NCBI RefSeq assembly: GCF_910596095.1
Contig: NC_056539.1
Coordinates: 13,712,501-13,776,500, forward strand
Direction of reading: 5' to 3'
Length of the DNA: 64,000 nucleotides
From: Thunnus maccoyii
Lineage: Eukaryota > Chordata > Actinopteri > Scombriformes > Scombridae
Part shown: positions 26,889 to 37,249 of the stretch, piece after piece
Layout of the letters: each line of letters begins with the position of its first letter
How positions within the stretch are numbered: the stretch's first letter is position 1
Notes under the pieces: generated by a model
What the model was told of the DNA's origin: nothing
Seen by the model: only the letters and a program-made list of their open reading frames with translations
Database searches by the model: none
Made by a program: the position numbers and the translations under genes

Positions 26889-28129
26889 CATTACCGCATA
26901 GAAGCATATGTTTGGAAAATGAGTTTGCACAGTAGACAATAATCATCCTTTTTCAAAATAGTTCTTCACAAATAACAAATGAGCTACAAATCATCCCTTA
27001 ATGTACAGCACGTGCACATATTTTGCATACATACTTTAAATTAAAGATCCCTTAAACATTTAAAGTAAACATTAAATCTCCCCTTGCTTAAGGCAAGGCA
27101 GCAAATATAAGACAGGATACTGTAAATATACAACCCTCCGCCACACAGGTGTGTCCACTTATGTAGAGTGATAAGAACAGGAAACAAAGAAGGGTGTGTC
27201 TACACTCGGTGCTTTCTTGAGATCTATTGCATTTTCCTATTGGTTTTGTTAAACCTGTTAGGGCAGGATGACTGAACTCAGCAAACTCCCAGTCTTAACC
27301 TAACTGGTAGTCTCATATAAGCAAGAATAACTAAGACCTGTGTGAGTCCAGGGTCTTTAACAACAAAACACCTTTATCTTTGAGTCTATAAAGCCACTGT
27401 CACTTGTCAAACAGTAACTATAATAGCGTAAAGTGGAGAGAAATATCTTATTTTAAGTGCCCTGTGTTGTGCAAGTTCGCTCACTGGATAATATGAATGT
27501 AGCTTAAATAACTGCTATGTAAGGCTTCATTATCAGTTAATCTGTTGATTATTCTCTTGATTAATCGATTCATAGTTTGGCTTCTAAATGGCTGAATATT
27601 TACAAATTTGCAAAATGATTAATAGATTACCACAATAAGTGGCGATTAATTTTCTGTTGATCGATTAATGATTAATCAATCTTTGCAGCTGTACTGCTAT
27701 TGCTGTGCCTCTCCTGTTAATGAATAGCTATAGATGTACAGAAACACAAAATGACAGTTGCAGATTGGTACAGCAGATGTAAACTTTTTGTACAGCCCGG
27801 CTAAGCGTGTTGATCACAAATGACGCCATTAAGTTATTTATCTTTCTAGATAAAGTACTGAATTTTGCATCTGAATGAAAGGGTGTGTTTCAACTTTCGC
27901 TGACAGCTCTCACCGACTCCTTGTACTGAAGTACAGCCTGTTCAGCCCGCTGCAGACTCTCAGTCCTCCTCTTTCTGGCTCTCTGGATCTTCTTCTCTGC
28001 CTCTTGGTGGCTACTGAACTTCCGCACCAGCACGACCAGAGCTCCCACACCGCAGGCTGCACCGGTGAGCAGTGCCGCTGTCCGGTTGTCCAGCTCCAAT
28101 CCATGAAAAAACTCTTGAACACTTTCCAT
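19816..28129 (-). CDS. faah: Fatty acid amide hydrolase (FAAH)
   Basis: Membrane-bound serine hydrolase that cleaves anandamide and other fatty acid amides. Fifteen exons (27914-28129, 26726-26839, 26439-26579, 26127-26260, 25035-25241, 24882-24922, 24673-24797, 23184-23309, 22966-23063, 22450-22549, 21462-21505, 21329-21368, 21140-21248, 20543-20688, 19816-19938) join in frame to 1764 nt, 587 aa, against 579 in mammals. An N-terminal hydrophobic helix (about 17-36) matches the membrane anchor. The amidase triad is intact: Lys151 (GVPVSIKEN), Ser226 (SGGSSGGEG) and Ser250 (DIGGSIR), each nine residues beyond rat Lys142, Ser217 and Ser241. [18 protein letters not shown] and [20 protein letters not shown] are typical FAAH1 C-terminal text. 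The start at 28129 is preferred over an in-frame ATG six codons upstream because MESVQ begins just before the anchor. Exon 6 uses the acceptor before TGTACAG, since the next AG would give a stop. Confidence 0.97.
20110..20335. repeat. Teleost dispersed repeat, ATTAATCGATTA type (copy 2)
   Basis: In the last faah introns. It shares the layout CCAGCTTCTCAC ... GATTAAAAGATTAAAT with the copy at 63600-63880, which has CCAGCTTCTCATATGTG ... ATTAATCG words. Diverged; the ends are approximate. Confidence 0.5.
21760..22330 (+). repeat. Dispersed teleost repeat interrupted by an insertion
   Basis: Two halves (about 21900-22063 and 22285-22330) read as one common teleost interspersed repeat, with phrases such as GTGTCATCTGCATAACAGTG and TGGTCCAAGAATTGATCC. 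They are separated by about 209 bp of unrelated DNA bounded by a direct repeat. It sits in a faah intron and is noncoding. Confidence 0.55.
22064..22272. mobile_element. Short insertion with 12-bp target duplication
   Basis: The word GCACATATAGTG occurs at 22052-22063 and again at 22273-22284, directly flanking this segment. The outer DNA continues as a known-looking repeat on both sides. This is the signature of an insertion with a target-site duplication of at least 12 bp. The minus strand has AATAAA (about 22112-22117) and ends in a T-rich tract. There is no coding capacity; a retroposed sequence is most likely. Confidence 0.6.
23780..24590 (-). mobile_element. Degenerate Tc1-like element remnant, interrupted
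   Basis: The right end, GTCCACAAACATTTAGCTG then TGTAGTGTA, is a decayed form of the terminal repeat of a common teleost Tc1/mariner-type element. The segment 23800-24010 reads, on the minus strand, like that element's internal text (CQ.HS-type relics such as GRHFPISV and WNSNCEPD). It is split by a second transposon at 24065-24493. The left terminus was not found. It lies in a faah intron and is inactive. Confidence 0.5.
24065..24493. mobile_element. TTAA-flanked MITE nested in a Tc1-like remnant
   Basis: TTAA occurs at both ends (24065-24068 and 24490-24493). Inside them lie near-perfect inverted repeats: AGATGCCCTGTGGAGTT on the left and AACTCCACAGGGTACCT on the right. TTAA duplication is typical of piggyBac-type and related transposases. 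About 420 bp with no open frame for a transposase, so it is nonautonomous. Confidence 0.75.
25315..26054. mobile_element. Inverted-repeat element with internal GGGCCACATTTG iterations
   Basis: The ends are TACCCAGATAGCA and TGCTATCTGGGTA, exact inverted repeats of 13 bp that include a possible TA target duplication. The 740-bp body is made of degenerate units of roughly 50-60 bp around the words GGGCCACATTTG and ATATTTGGGCCATA. It lies between faah exons 4 and 5. It encodes no transposase. Confidence 0.7.
26857..26882. repeat. (CA)n microsatellite
   Basis: CA run in faah intron 1, 18 bp upstream of the exon 2 acceptor on the minus strand, where it forms a TG-rich stretch beside the polypyrimidine tract. 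Confidence 0.9.
27535..27695. repeat. Teleost dispersed repeat, ATTAATCGATTA type (copy 3)
   Basis: Contains TTGATTAATCGATTC and TTGATCGATTAATGATTAAT in faah intron 1. The central part is partly self-complementary. Confidence 0.6.
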
Positions 28130-28400
28130 CGTTCTTCCTCGAAGCACACGGTCAGCTAACCTAGGCTAACGAAAACACACTGTTAACACACTGTTATTAA
28201 ACCATATAGTTGTCAGACCTGCCGGAGCTTTAAACTTAACAGGTGGCCGAAGTTAACTGTGACTTACATATTCATCGGAACACTTTCTCCCTTGAGGGTG
28301 TTTCTCTGGCACCGGCGTTCAGATTACAGCCAGAACACCATCATGGGAACACGATTAGCATACTGTTGCGTAGCAACTAGGTGACGATAGAGGGCGCCAG
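28130..28400 (-). promoter_or_regulatory. faah: Probable faah promoter with RFX-like X-box
   Basis: The region just upstream of the faah start codon. GTTGCGTAGCAAC at 28365-28377 is a perfect 13-bp inverted repeat resembling an RFX X-box (two GTTGC half sites), though the usual spacing is one base longer. No TATA box is obvious. The transcription start is not known. Confidence 0.35.
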
Positions 28401-29514
28401 AATGCTTTAACTAACGAGCTTAAATTATTTTTATATAAATGCTCAATATATTCAACTAGAAAATGACAAGTCCAAACACCCCCACCACTTCAGTTCACTG
28501 ACGGATAAGTATATGTGAAACTTCGTTCATATATTCAGCATAACGCCCCAGAAAGCGGCAGGGATGAGACCTTTCTTAAGCTTTTATTGGCGACTTTCCT
28601 GTGACGACGTGACATGTTTGCACAGTATCTAGACTCATTTTATGATCAGTAACTGTATGACACATTGAGGTTTCACATGCCGTCATGTTGTAATCCTTCT
28701 TCCTGTTCACACTAACCATTAGAAGATCCCTTCATAATGCACTTACAATGGGGTGATGGGGGCTACAAGCCTCCTTCTGTACAAAAATGTATTTAAAAGT
28801 TTATCTGAAGCTAATATGAAGCTGTAAAATGAGTCAAATCAAGTAGATATCTTTCAACATTATAGTCTTTTTAGTGCCAAAGTCCCTCTTTTTGTTACTA
28901 CACTTCCACCACAGCTCAACGGGGAAACACAAAGAGGGAAATTGATGCCAAAAAGACTAAATGTGGGAGATATACACTTAATATGACTGAGACTGCTGAA
29001 GCCTCATATAAAATTCAAATAACAATGTAGATTTGAAGGGGATCTTTTAATGGCCAGTATGAACAAGAGAAATGATTAAAGCGAGGAAAACCTCTTCCAG
29101 TGTTTATATGGGCACCTGACTGTTGTTTTAAGAGACTTGAAAAATTATTAACCTGTCCTTTATGGCCAGACTACAATTTACCAGACACGGCAGCCTCTGA
29201 TAATTGCCAAGTTTTGCTATCAAATGGCAACACTTTTAGCCAGTGTTTGTACGGTAGTAATTGAGTCCCTATTTGTTCAAGTCACATTATGTCCTTAAAC
29301 AGTGTTGATGTTCCCTCGTGTGTCTAACTAAAGGCAAAGTTTGACCTCTGGCTAAATATTTCTCATACAGGGCAAATTTAAACGTGCATTTTTTTTAAAT
29401 CCTTTTATCTTTTTCCATGTGCAATAGTAACCCGCATTAACTACGGAGCAGGTGTTTATGACAAAGCCTTCAAAAAATCTTGTTGACATTTAACCTTAAC
29501 TTTATCTCGACTGT

Positions 29515-29650
29515 GGATCATCATCTTCTTCTTCTTCTTTTTGTTTAATGGCGGGTGGCAACCAGCGTAAAGGTGCATTACCGCCACCTACTATGTTGGA
29601 GTGTGAACCAGAGTTATCTACCTCTATAAACAAATCAGAAAAAAAGAAAG
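29515..29650. repeat. Dispersed repeat fragment (CTTCTT/GCATTACCGCCACC)
   Basis: CTTCTTCTTCTTC followed by GCGGGTGGCAACCAGC and GCATTACCGCCACCTACT is a phrase combination found repeatedly in teleost genomes, probably a fragment of a non-LTR retrotransposon. Identification is by recall of the pattern. Confidence 0.4.
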
Positions 29651-29889
29651 AGAGAAAAAAACTCTACTGTGGATCGGTTTACAGGTTCTGTTTTATATGA
29701 CTAAAAGTATTTGCACATCAAATCCGTTTTTTTCGTCCGAAATTGTCGCACGTTAAAAAATAAATACGACGTCACGTTGTGTCAATCATGTTTACACACC
29801 TACTCCGAAAGTTTCGTCCGTCATTAAAGTTTTCGGAGCAGGTTCGATTTTCTGCGTTTTTTTCAAGCGGAAACCTCTGGGGCTGTAAA

Positions 29890-30385
29890 ATGAAGCCAAT
29901 GCGGAAGTGCCAAAAACTGCAGTTCCTTGAATGGCCACTTAAGGCTGGCTCCAAAAGCGAGTCATTCCCCATAGACCCTCATGTTAAAATGTTCAACTTT
30001 ACAGCAGAAATAAACATGTTTACAGCCTGGTACAAAAAACGGTTTTGGTTTCTACAGCTAATTTCCTCTCTCACGACAACTGTACGGGGTGATTTTTTTT
30101 TATATAACTCACCCGTTTAAATTTTATTAAGCCGTAAAATTATGCATAATGAAGGACATGGCTGCTTTGAGTGACAGGTCCGCCAGCCACTAGGTGGCTT
30201 GTTTCAGCCATTCGGCCTGCCTCTTTGCCCATTTTTGATTGGCTGGGAGTTAGGCAGCGTCACGCACTGCCAAGATGGCGACGGCCGGAGCGTCTCACTT
30301 TGAGCTTCAAAACCGCTCCTCAGAAACCAACGGGTGACGTCACGGTAACTACATCCATGTTTTTATACAGTCTATGTTTTTTTGC
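29890..30385. repeat. Dispersed teleost repeat
   Basis: Contains GACATGGCTGCTTTGAGTGA, GATGGCGACGGCCG, GGGTGACGTCACGG and a terminal TATACAGTCTATG, phrases that recur together in many fish intergenic regions. The 113-codon frame at 29779-30120 is chance coding within or beside this repeat. Confidence 0.5.
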
Positions 30386-30875
30386 ATCCGTCAAAAGCCT
30401 TTACAGAGTTGTTTGACCACTCAGAGCCACCGTACACGCAAACAACACAGCCTCGAAACACTGATACTATCAGCTCCAGCAGAGAAGTTATACACAAACT
30501 GACAGGACAACTATTGACCATAATCTTGTCTGTATGTCACAGCGTTTTGAGGCTGTGCCCTGAATATCTGCGGATCCAGTCAACCTTAAAAATTATAATC
30601 TTTTTTTTTTAATTGTATTTCTAGTCATTCAGCCAATAAACTTGTGACCCACAGTAAGGTTTTCAAGCCATCCACTTTAATGAAATGTCAACTCAGATTA
30701 CCTTTTTAAATACTTAAGGTTTTTTCACATGAGCAGATATAGTGTACACTTAAAGTTACAACATACAGCAGATCCACATATGGATGTATTTAAAACCATA
30801 TTCTCCTCATAATACAATATTTGAAGAATGAACTGAATGAAGAATCAGCCAGTGGTGCAGCAATCAGGCAGGATT

Positions 30876-33441
30876 TCATTTGACAGAATGAAACAGTTTA
30901 TGTGCCACCTAGAAAAGGAAAAGAGGAAATTCATTAATGTACACAAACTACAGTATATACACAGTGTCCAAAGTCATTGTTTCAGACAAATACAGAACTT
31001 TCAATATTACTGAAGTTACTGTTTGTAACATGCAGGCTATAAGCAATTTCTTCACATTTTTTTCTGTACAATTCAAACTGATGTGCCCCTGCTAAAGGCT
31101 AATGCTTACTGGACTGTTCATAACTGTAAGACATGCAAAACAAAAGTTATTTTCATGCACCTTTTTTGCAATCTTACATAATACCACAGAAGTGTGTGTA
31201 CTGTTGGAATCTTTTGTCAAATCAAAGGATGTGGAAATTCATGAAGTAGCTTGTATTTCAGCAACACATCAAGTTAATCTGTTTTTGGCCATTAGAGGAA
31301 AATATGCTTATTGGTGGTGCACGTGGTAGCCAGTTTACTTTTTGGATTTAAGGTCAGCTGTGAGAGCTGAAGCCTCACTTGCAGATATTGGACAAAGTTC
31401 AAGTTTGTGAAGGTCTTTTTTCCCTTATTTTTATCTTAATTTATTCCAGCATTACAATAAAGATTAATGTCAGTCTTGAGGTGTAGTGCTGAGTAGTGAT
31501 GCAGGGACACAAAGCTTTCTGAAACACTGAATCAAGATGAAGCCAATGTTGAAAATGGCTCATTTAATACAGTCAAAATGGCTACATCTGCTGGGCAACT
31601 CTTGATAATGCTGGTTGTTTATATTTGAGACCATGATCAAGCAGATCGTCAGAGTACAAGTGGTCTTACTGCTTTCATTAGTGTCATTTTTGTCAATAAA
31701 ATCTAAACCATAAATCTGATCGGTGTTCATATGAGTCTATAGCTCTGTTGCAGATTGAGAAGTACATCCTGTATTCAGTTTTCCTGTGATTTGGTTGTGG
31801 TTAAGTAAGCTGAATCATCAGCAAAACTGTTGCTTTGAAAGGTAAATACTGTGTCAAAGCTCACAACCTTTTTCTACGGTAATGGGAGGGCTGTGAAAAA
31901 TTCTAATAACCGCTAATTTACTAGCTGATGTCACCTCAAGAAAACAATATGAATTATGTCATTAGAGAATGACACATTAAAGTAATAGCAAGCTTAGGTG
32001 ACTAACACTAAAGGTGCTCCAAATTAGCTAGCATGAACCAGGGCCTCTGTTAATGTAGCTTACTGATGTCTGTGCTAGTAAGGGTATGCTTGTCAAGCTG
32101 TCACACAAGTATATGTCATTAATACAATAACTAGTCAATCATCTTGGCTTTTTGATTTTTTTTTTAAATGTTACTGTTTGGCCCAATTGTCAATTGGTGG
32201 ATGTCACACTTACACAGTGGTCCCGAGCATGGAGGAAGTCAAAGAGCTCCTCGGTACAATCCTCCTCCGTTGAAGATCGAGAGCCAACTCTGGTCTCACA
32301 CTCCTCCAGACGCGCCTGAGTGTGGATGCAGTGCTCTGTCTCTGCACACTTCTGTCTCATCGTTTCAAGAGGATCCTGAAGCAGATTATGCAACATTCAG
32401 AATATATAGCATATTAAATGTCCTTCACTAAAAGACACTTATTCAGTAGACGATCAGGGCTACACTCTATCAACCGGGATAAACTAAATAATGGAAATAC
32501 TGCAATACAATTACACTGAACACAAACATCAGCCTCCAAAATTACAAATTGAAGTTGTAGCTGATGTGCTCTGTGTGTGAGTGTACAAGGGGATTTTTAA
32601 GGGGATAACAAAGACACACAAATAGACAGAAACCTGCAACCTTCTTTTCCCTCAAGGTTTCCCTAAAATCTGTGTAGGGTTTGAAAATCTTCAGTGAAAA
32701 AGAAGTTTACAGTGGTAAGTTTTGAGGATTGGGGAGCAAAGGTCTCACTTGTATTTATAGATATAGTTCCAGAGGGGAGGGGTGGCAATGGATAAGACCT
32801 GAAACGACCCACTCGTCCGGTGACAGGAGGTCTAAATATCGTCCATATCTTGTCCTTCTTGGCTCTTAACAACGACTTTTAGTTTGTCAGTTCTAGTTCC
32901 TACTGCCAAGTTCAAAATCTTCTTTTCTAGCTTGAAAATGTGATATGTTCAATAACAACTACAATAAAAAGGTGGTCAAGCTTATGATAAATGATACAGG
33001 GGGTAATTAACACATTTTGTGCATGAAGTGAGTCTTCCATGAACATACCACCATGTCTTCTTCCTCCTCCTCCTCTTCTTCCTCCTAAAATACAAGACAA
33101 CCAAATCAATTACATCATTCACTTCCAGCTATCAGACTGCTGCTAGCCAACTATCGTTTTTTAATATAAACTACACATTCAACAATTAGAAAGCCAGTAT
33201 TACGGACGATAAAATTGCTATGTCACTGTGATTTAGCTGCAATGTCTCTCTCGACGATTACTGTTATGTGAATATTGACGTTGGCTAATGCTAAGTGCTA
33301 AGCTAGGTTAGCCGCGTTGTGTTAGCTTGCTAGCTAAAATTACCAAACATTACTATCATAGGTGAGTTGTCCTACGTATAAAAAAAAGATACTAACTTCC
33401 TCAGGCTCTCCATTCATGATCATTTTCTCCTCGAAAACCAT
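30876..33441 (-). CDS. uqcrh: Cytochrome b-c1 complex subunit 6 (hinge protein)
   Basis: Acidic intermembrane-space subunit of respiratory complex III that helps cytochrome c1 dock with cytochrome c. Exons 33397-33441, 33049-33084, 32214-32375 and 30876-30908 join in frame to 276 nt, giving about 91 aa with a normal length for the family. The start is [15 protein letters not shown]; exon 2 is a 12-codon microexon of nine Glu then DMV; exon 3 carries [16 protein letters not shown] and [16 protein letters not shown] plus [10 protein letters not shown]; the last exon is [10 protein letters not shown] and a stop. The four Cys of the twin CX9C-like hairpin helices are present. The C-terminus is almost identical to mammalian UQCRH. 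It is a nuclear gene, and the protein is imported without a long classical presequence. Confidence 0.96.
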
Positions 33442-33620
33442 GATTTTGATGTCCTTGTCCTAAGGTGACCCGGCTGTCAAATCTCGACTGTTGGAGGACG
33501 CAGCAGATGACGCGAGGCTCGCGAGCAGCAAATCGCTGACAAGTCCGCGAAAGCGCACCACGCGGTTTCCGGTCATTAGGCTTTCAGAACAAATCTCCCA
33601 TCCACCAACATTGAAGTAGC
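33442..33620 (-). promoter_or_regulatory. uqcrh: CpG-rich uqcrh promoter
   Basis: Upstream of the uqcrh ATG is a short CpG-dense stretch (about 33490-33570) with GATGACGCGAGG and a TTTCCGGT word, a possible ETS-type site on the gene strand, as usual in nuclear respiratory genes. In mammals LRRC41 is the divergent neighbour. No LRRC41-like coding text is seen within the next 4 kb. Confidence 0.45.
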
Positions 33621-33943
33621 GAATGGGCTCAAACGTCTAAGTCTTTTCCACAACAGTACCTTGTAGGTTTAAATCGCTTGGATCAATTTGACCAAGAGTA
33701 GAAGGCAACAGGCACACCACTTGCTTAATCTCTCCTGTGGTGCAAGGAATCAATTCCCCCGATGATCCAGTTCCAAAGGAAAAAAAAGTCAATTCCTACA
33801 CTCACTTATCTCTTTATTGACTTGTCAACATGTTGTCAAAACATGTCAACGTGTCGGTCACAATGACCTTTCGCAAGACACTTCAGTCATAAAGTGACAT
33901 ATTCAATGATTGTATGATAGTCCACAGCTATGTTGAGGTTTGA

Positions 33944-34023
<80 letters not shown>
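33944..34023. repeat. Compound (CT)n(CA)n microsatellite
   Basis: About 26 bp of CT followed by about 50 bp of CA with minor interruptions. Confidence 0.95.
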
Positions 34024-34024
<1 letters not shown>

Positions 34025-34103
34025 GCAAGTCACTCGTAAAATTCCCTCAACTGTCAAAAACATAGAATATCTTACACAAAATAATTTTGATATTACTAAC
34101 AAG

Positions 34104-34210
34104 TAGGGGTGCAACGGATCACAAAACTCACGGTTCTGATCGTATCACGGATTTGAGTCTCGGATCATTTTTCGGATCAGCAAAAATAAATAAATAAATA
34201 AATTTTAAAA
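34104..34210. mobile_element. hAT-like terminal fragment
   Basis: Begins TAGGGGTGCAACGGATCAC, the typical hAT-family terminal motif in fish, followed by CACGGTTCTGATCGTATCAC-type text. It ends in an AAAT tract. The matching right end was not identified, so this is a fragment. Confidence 0.45.
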
Positions 34211-34851
34211 AGGGGAGACAAATAAAACTTTGTTTTCCATATATTCAGTATAACACTTAAAGCAAAGAACTTTTGGCCATGGCCTTAAATGAAAACAACA
34301 TTCGAGATGTCCAATGTTTAAATAAAATCTTAAAATATATAAAATATTCAATGCTCAGTTGTTAAATTAAGTTGCAATATGAGGCATCATACCTTCATCT
34401 TATAAGCATGGTAGTGAATGAAACAACAACCTGTGTCCACATCATCGAAACTTGATGGTAACTTACAAACATGAACACACGTCTTGTCCTGCAGCTTGTT
34501 GAAGGAGCCAGTGCAGATGTCACTTATTGAATTAACTTTACATTGGCCCATTTTAAAAATCTGTACTAATTGCAAACTTCTCAATTTAAAATATTGCATG
34601 AAGCCTTTAAGATAGTCAATTGACATTAAAATATATTTTTAATGAATAAACTTTCCATATATATATTTTTTTAAATCCGTGTGCTACTTCAGGGAAAAAA
34701 ACACGACAAGAAAAAGACCAACTTCCACTGCTAGGTCATGTGATTTCCTGTCAACTGCAGAGGTGGAGGTCCAAGAAGTCTGCCTTCATCATCAATTCTT
34801 TAGAGGCCAGTCCTCAATTATTGATGGGATGTAGCAGTCAAGATATATTAT

Positions 34852-35275
34852 CTTAAAGTCCCCCTCCTTTCAAAAATGTGTTTTTCTTTGTTCCTACAAT
34901 TGGATGTTTGAGCTTCACTGTGCAGAATGATGTAAGTGTAGAGTTTGACACTAGAAGGCTGTTTTCACATTCATCTGCTGAAATTGGAAAGTTTCTCTGT
35001 ACTCATTTAAAAAAATCAGATTTTAAGGGGTGGGCCCATACAAGCATGATTTGTGACATCACAACTAGTTTGGGAAGCCAACCGTGGTCAAATATTCAAC
35101 TTAAACAAGTGTGATGTGGAAACCTGAAGCCTCCAGTGCACAAACATTGAGAATGGATTCTTGTGTACAGCAGTCAAACTTTTAAAATTAACAAAATTGG
35201 CATTTTCTTATATTCTGGAATTTCTAATGAGGATTTTAACGTGGTAATTATACTTTTTTTGTGGAAAAAAATATC
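34852..35275 (+). repeat. Interspersed repeat, copy A of an inverted pair
   Basis: Starts TTAAAGTCCCCCTCC. It matches, on the opposite strand, the segment 41095-41545 over most of its length, sharing words such as GGATGTTTGAGCTTCACTGT, GGCTGTTTTCACATTCATC, AAGTTTCTCTGT, GATTTGTGACATCACAAC and AAGTGTGATGTGGAAAC. Noncoding; probably a MITE. Confidence 0.75.
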
Positions 35276-35650
35276 AGACACACATTATTGTTCCAAGCAG
35301 ACTTTTTATATGTATTAATACATGTTTGGAGATGAGCTTTTAAAAAGTCAATTTGAACAAATACCAGAGGCAAAACTAAAGCTACAGAGTAGAGTGTGGA
35401 TTCAGATCTCTCTGATATAAGCACCCTAATATTCGCACTTTCACTCACTCAGTAAAGTAGCAGTTTTTCGCCCACAAAGTTGTTACAGTAGATATTTTGC
35501 CTATAAGAGTGTTTTATTTTGAAGTCAGAATTGTCTGGCAGACAAAACTGTGGTCTGTGTGTTTCCTTGGCCAAAGTTATGAAACTCTATACTACCATCA
35601 TGTGCTGAAAAATGGTACTACACAGGTGGAAAGAACTAAGAAATTGAAGA

Positions 35651-36050
35651 TGCACTATATGGCCAGAAGTATGTGGACACCAAAATCAATATAAGCTCAT
35701 TTTTGGCGTGGTTTGAGCTTGGCACGCTAATTAAGGTAACGTGTAACGCAGAAAACTTATTGGCACTGTAATATATTTTGACAATAGTATTCTTCCAATT
35801 TTGTGGCAACAATTTGGGGAAGGCCCTTTCCTGATTTAACATGACAATGCCCCTGCGCACAAAGCCAGGTCCATAAAGATTTTTGCCCCTTAGTGTGTTG
35901 TGGAAGAACTTGACTGGCCTGCACAGAGCCCTGAACTCACCCCTCACACCTTTGGCATGATTTTTAATGCTGACTGAGAGCCAGCCCTCATTGTCCAACA
36001 TCAGTGCTCTCCTGATGGTCAAGTGGTCTAAACGCATGCCATTTTAACTT
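35651..36050 (+). mobile_element. Tc1-like MITE fragment
   Basis: Starts with TGCACTATATGGCCAGAAGT then ATGTGGACACC, the terminal repeat of a widespread teleost Tc1/mariner-type element. The minus-strand frame at 35636-36037 is its degenerate internal text. No right terminal repeat was found, so it is truncated or decayed. Confidence 0.55.
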
Positions 36051-36120
36051 AAAGGTCACCTTCATATCCAGCCTGGCACCAAGCAAACTTCATGAAAATA
36101 TCACAAAACATTTCTTTGTT

Positions 36121-36340
36121 GGGCAGCTGTGGCTCAGGAGGTAAAGCGGGTCATTCACTAATCAGTGCGTCAGTGGTTTGATGTCTGACTCCTCCTGTCT
36201 CACCGTGATGGTTGCACGAGCACCCTGTGTAGTAGCTTGCCATCATTGGTGTGTAAATGGGTGAGTGAGCAGCAGATTGTAAAGCACTTTGGATAAAAGC
36301 GCTATATAACCAGCCATTTACCTTTTACCATTTGCTATCA
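36121..36340 (+). mobile_element. tRNA-derived SINE
   Basis: The 5' end GGGCAGCTGTGGCTCAGGAG contains an RNA polymerase III A-box-like TGGCTCAGGAGG. About 40 bp on, GTGGTTTGATGTCTGACTCC is a decayed B-box (GGTTCGATCCC). The tail, AAAGCACTTTGG and AAAAGCGCTATATAA, is the usual body and tail of a very common teleost SINE. It is not a functional tRNA gene. Confidence 0.65.
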
Positions 36341-37249
36341 GCTCACTACCTCATGGTTTTGTGGCTAAGTTGGAGAGAATTCCTGCGGCCATGTTCAAAA
36401 ATCTTATGGAAAGTCTTCACAGTAGAGTGAAGGCTGTCATAGCAGCATTTTAAAAGGTTGTGGAATGAGATATTCAACAATCTCCTGTAGGTGTAATGTT
36501 TGGTTCCAGTAAAGTGAAAAAAAGTACAACTCAAAGAAGGAGATGAAAAAGTATTTTCTTGAGCATGACAGTGCTCAAATAGAACTTATGATAGTGTCTT
36601 AAATACACAGACAGAGAGGAATGAAGACATGTTGGTGGCTACCAAAGCATTTCTTGGTTTGATCATATGAGCCAGAATGAATGGCCATAAAAATCAATCA
36701 CTTAAAAAGTCCTACAAGCCATGTCCGTGATTACACTTTACTTTATTCACACCATTTTATTATGCTATATTATATTACAACTTAACAGTATAATTCAATT
36801 TATTATATTTAATTATACCACTAAGTAAGTTATATATAATTATTTTAGGTTCTTTGACTAGTTTATATCCTTTTTTCCATGTATCAAGAGGTTTAAGTAA
36901 AACCGGTTGGCCTTTGTTGTATTGCCAAGAGCCAACTACATCAAGCTTCAACCTCACTGGGGAGAGAAAGGTGGTGTTATTGGCTCTTATATTAAACAAA
37001 CAAAACACAAACAAAACACCAGCATTCATGGATCTATTCTTTTATTTTTAACAGACATGTTTCAGCCAGAAGCCATCATCAGCTTAATAAAAAACGGAAA
37101 AAATAACAACATATATAAACAAGTGAGGTATATAAACAGGTTATTGGCTGTTGGCAACACAACATCAGCCTTCTTTCTCACAGGAGAAGTGAGGAAAACA
37201 TCCTTCAGTTAGAACAGAAGCCCTTGTTTGCAGAGTGGATTCAGTCTTA

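Larger units (their letters stand above)
28400..30870. other. Gene-free spacer between faah and uqcrh
   Basis: No exon was recognised. In mammals, to my memory, NSUN4 lies between FAAH and UQCRH. No methyltransferase-like text was seen here in any frame. Two dispersed-repeat blocks are listed separately. Confidence 0.5.

Noticed and set aside
35636-36037. 133-codon minus-strand frame as a gene
   Set aside because: It is the degenerate body of a Tc1-like element.
36121-36200. A tRNA gene
   Set aside because: A- and B-box-like words are present, but the cloverleaf is not formed and the rest matches a SINE.
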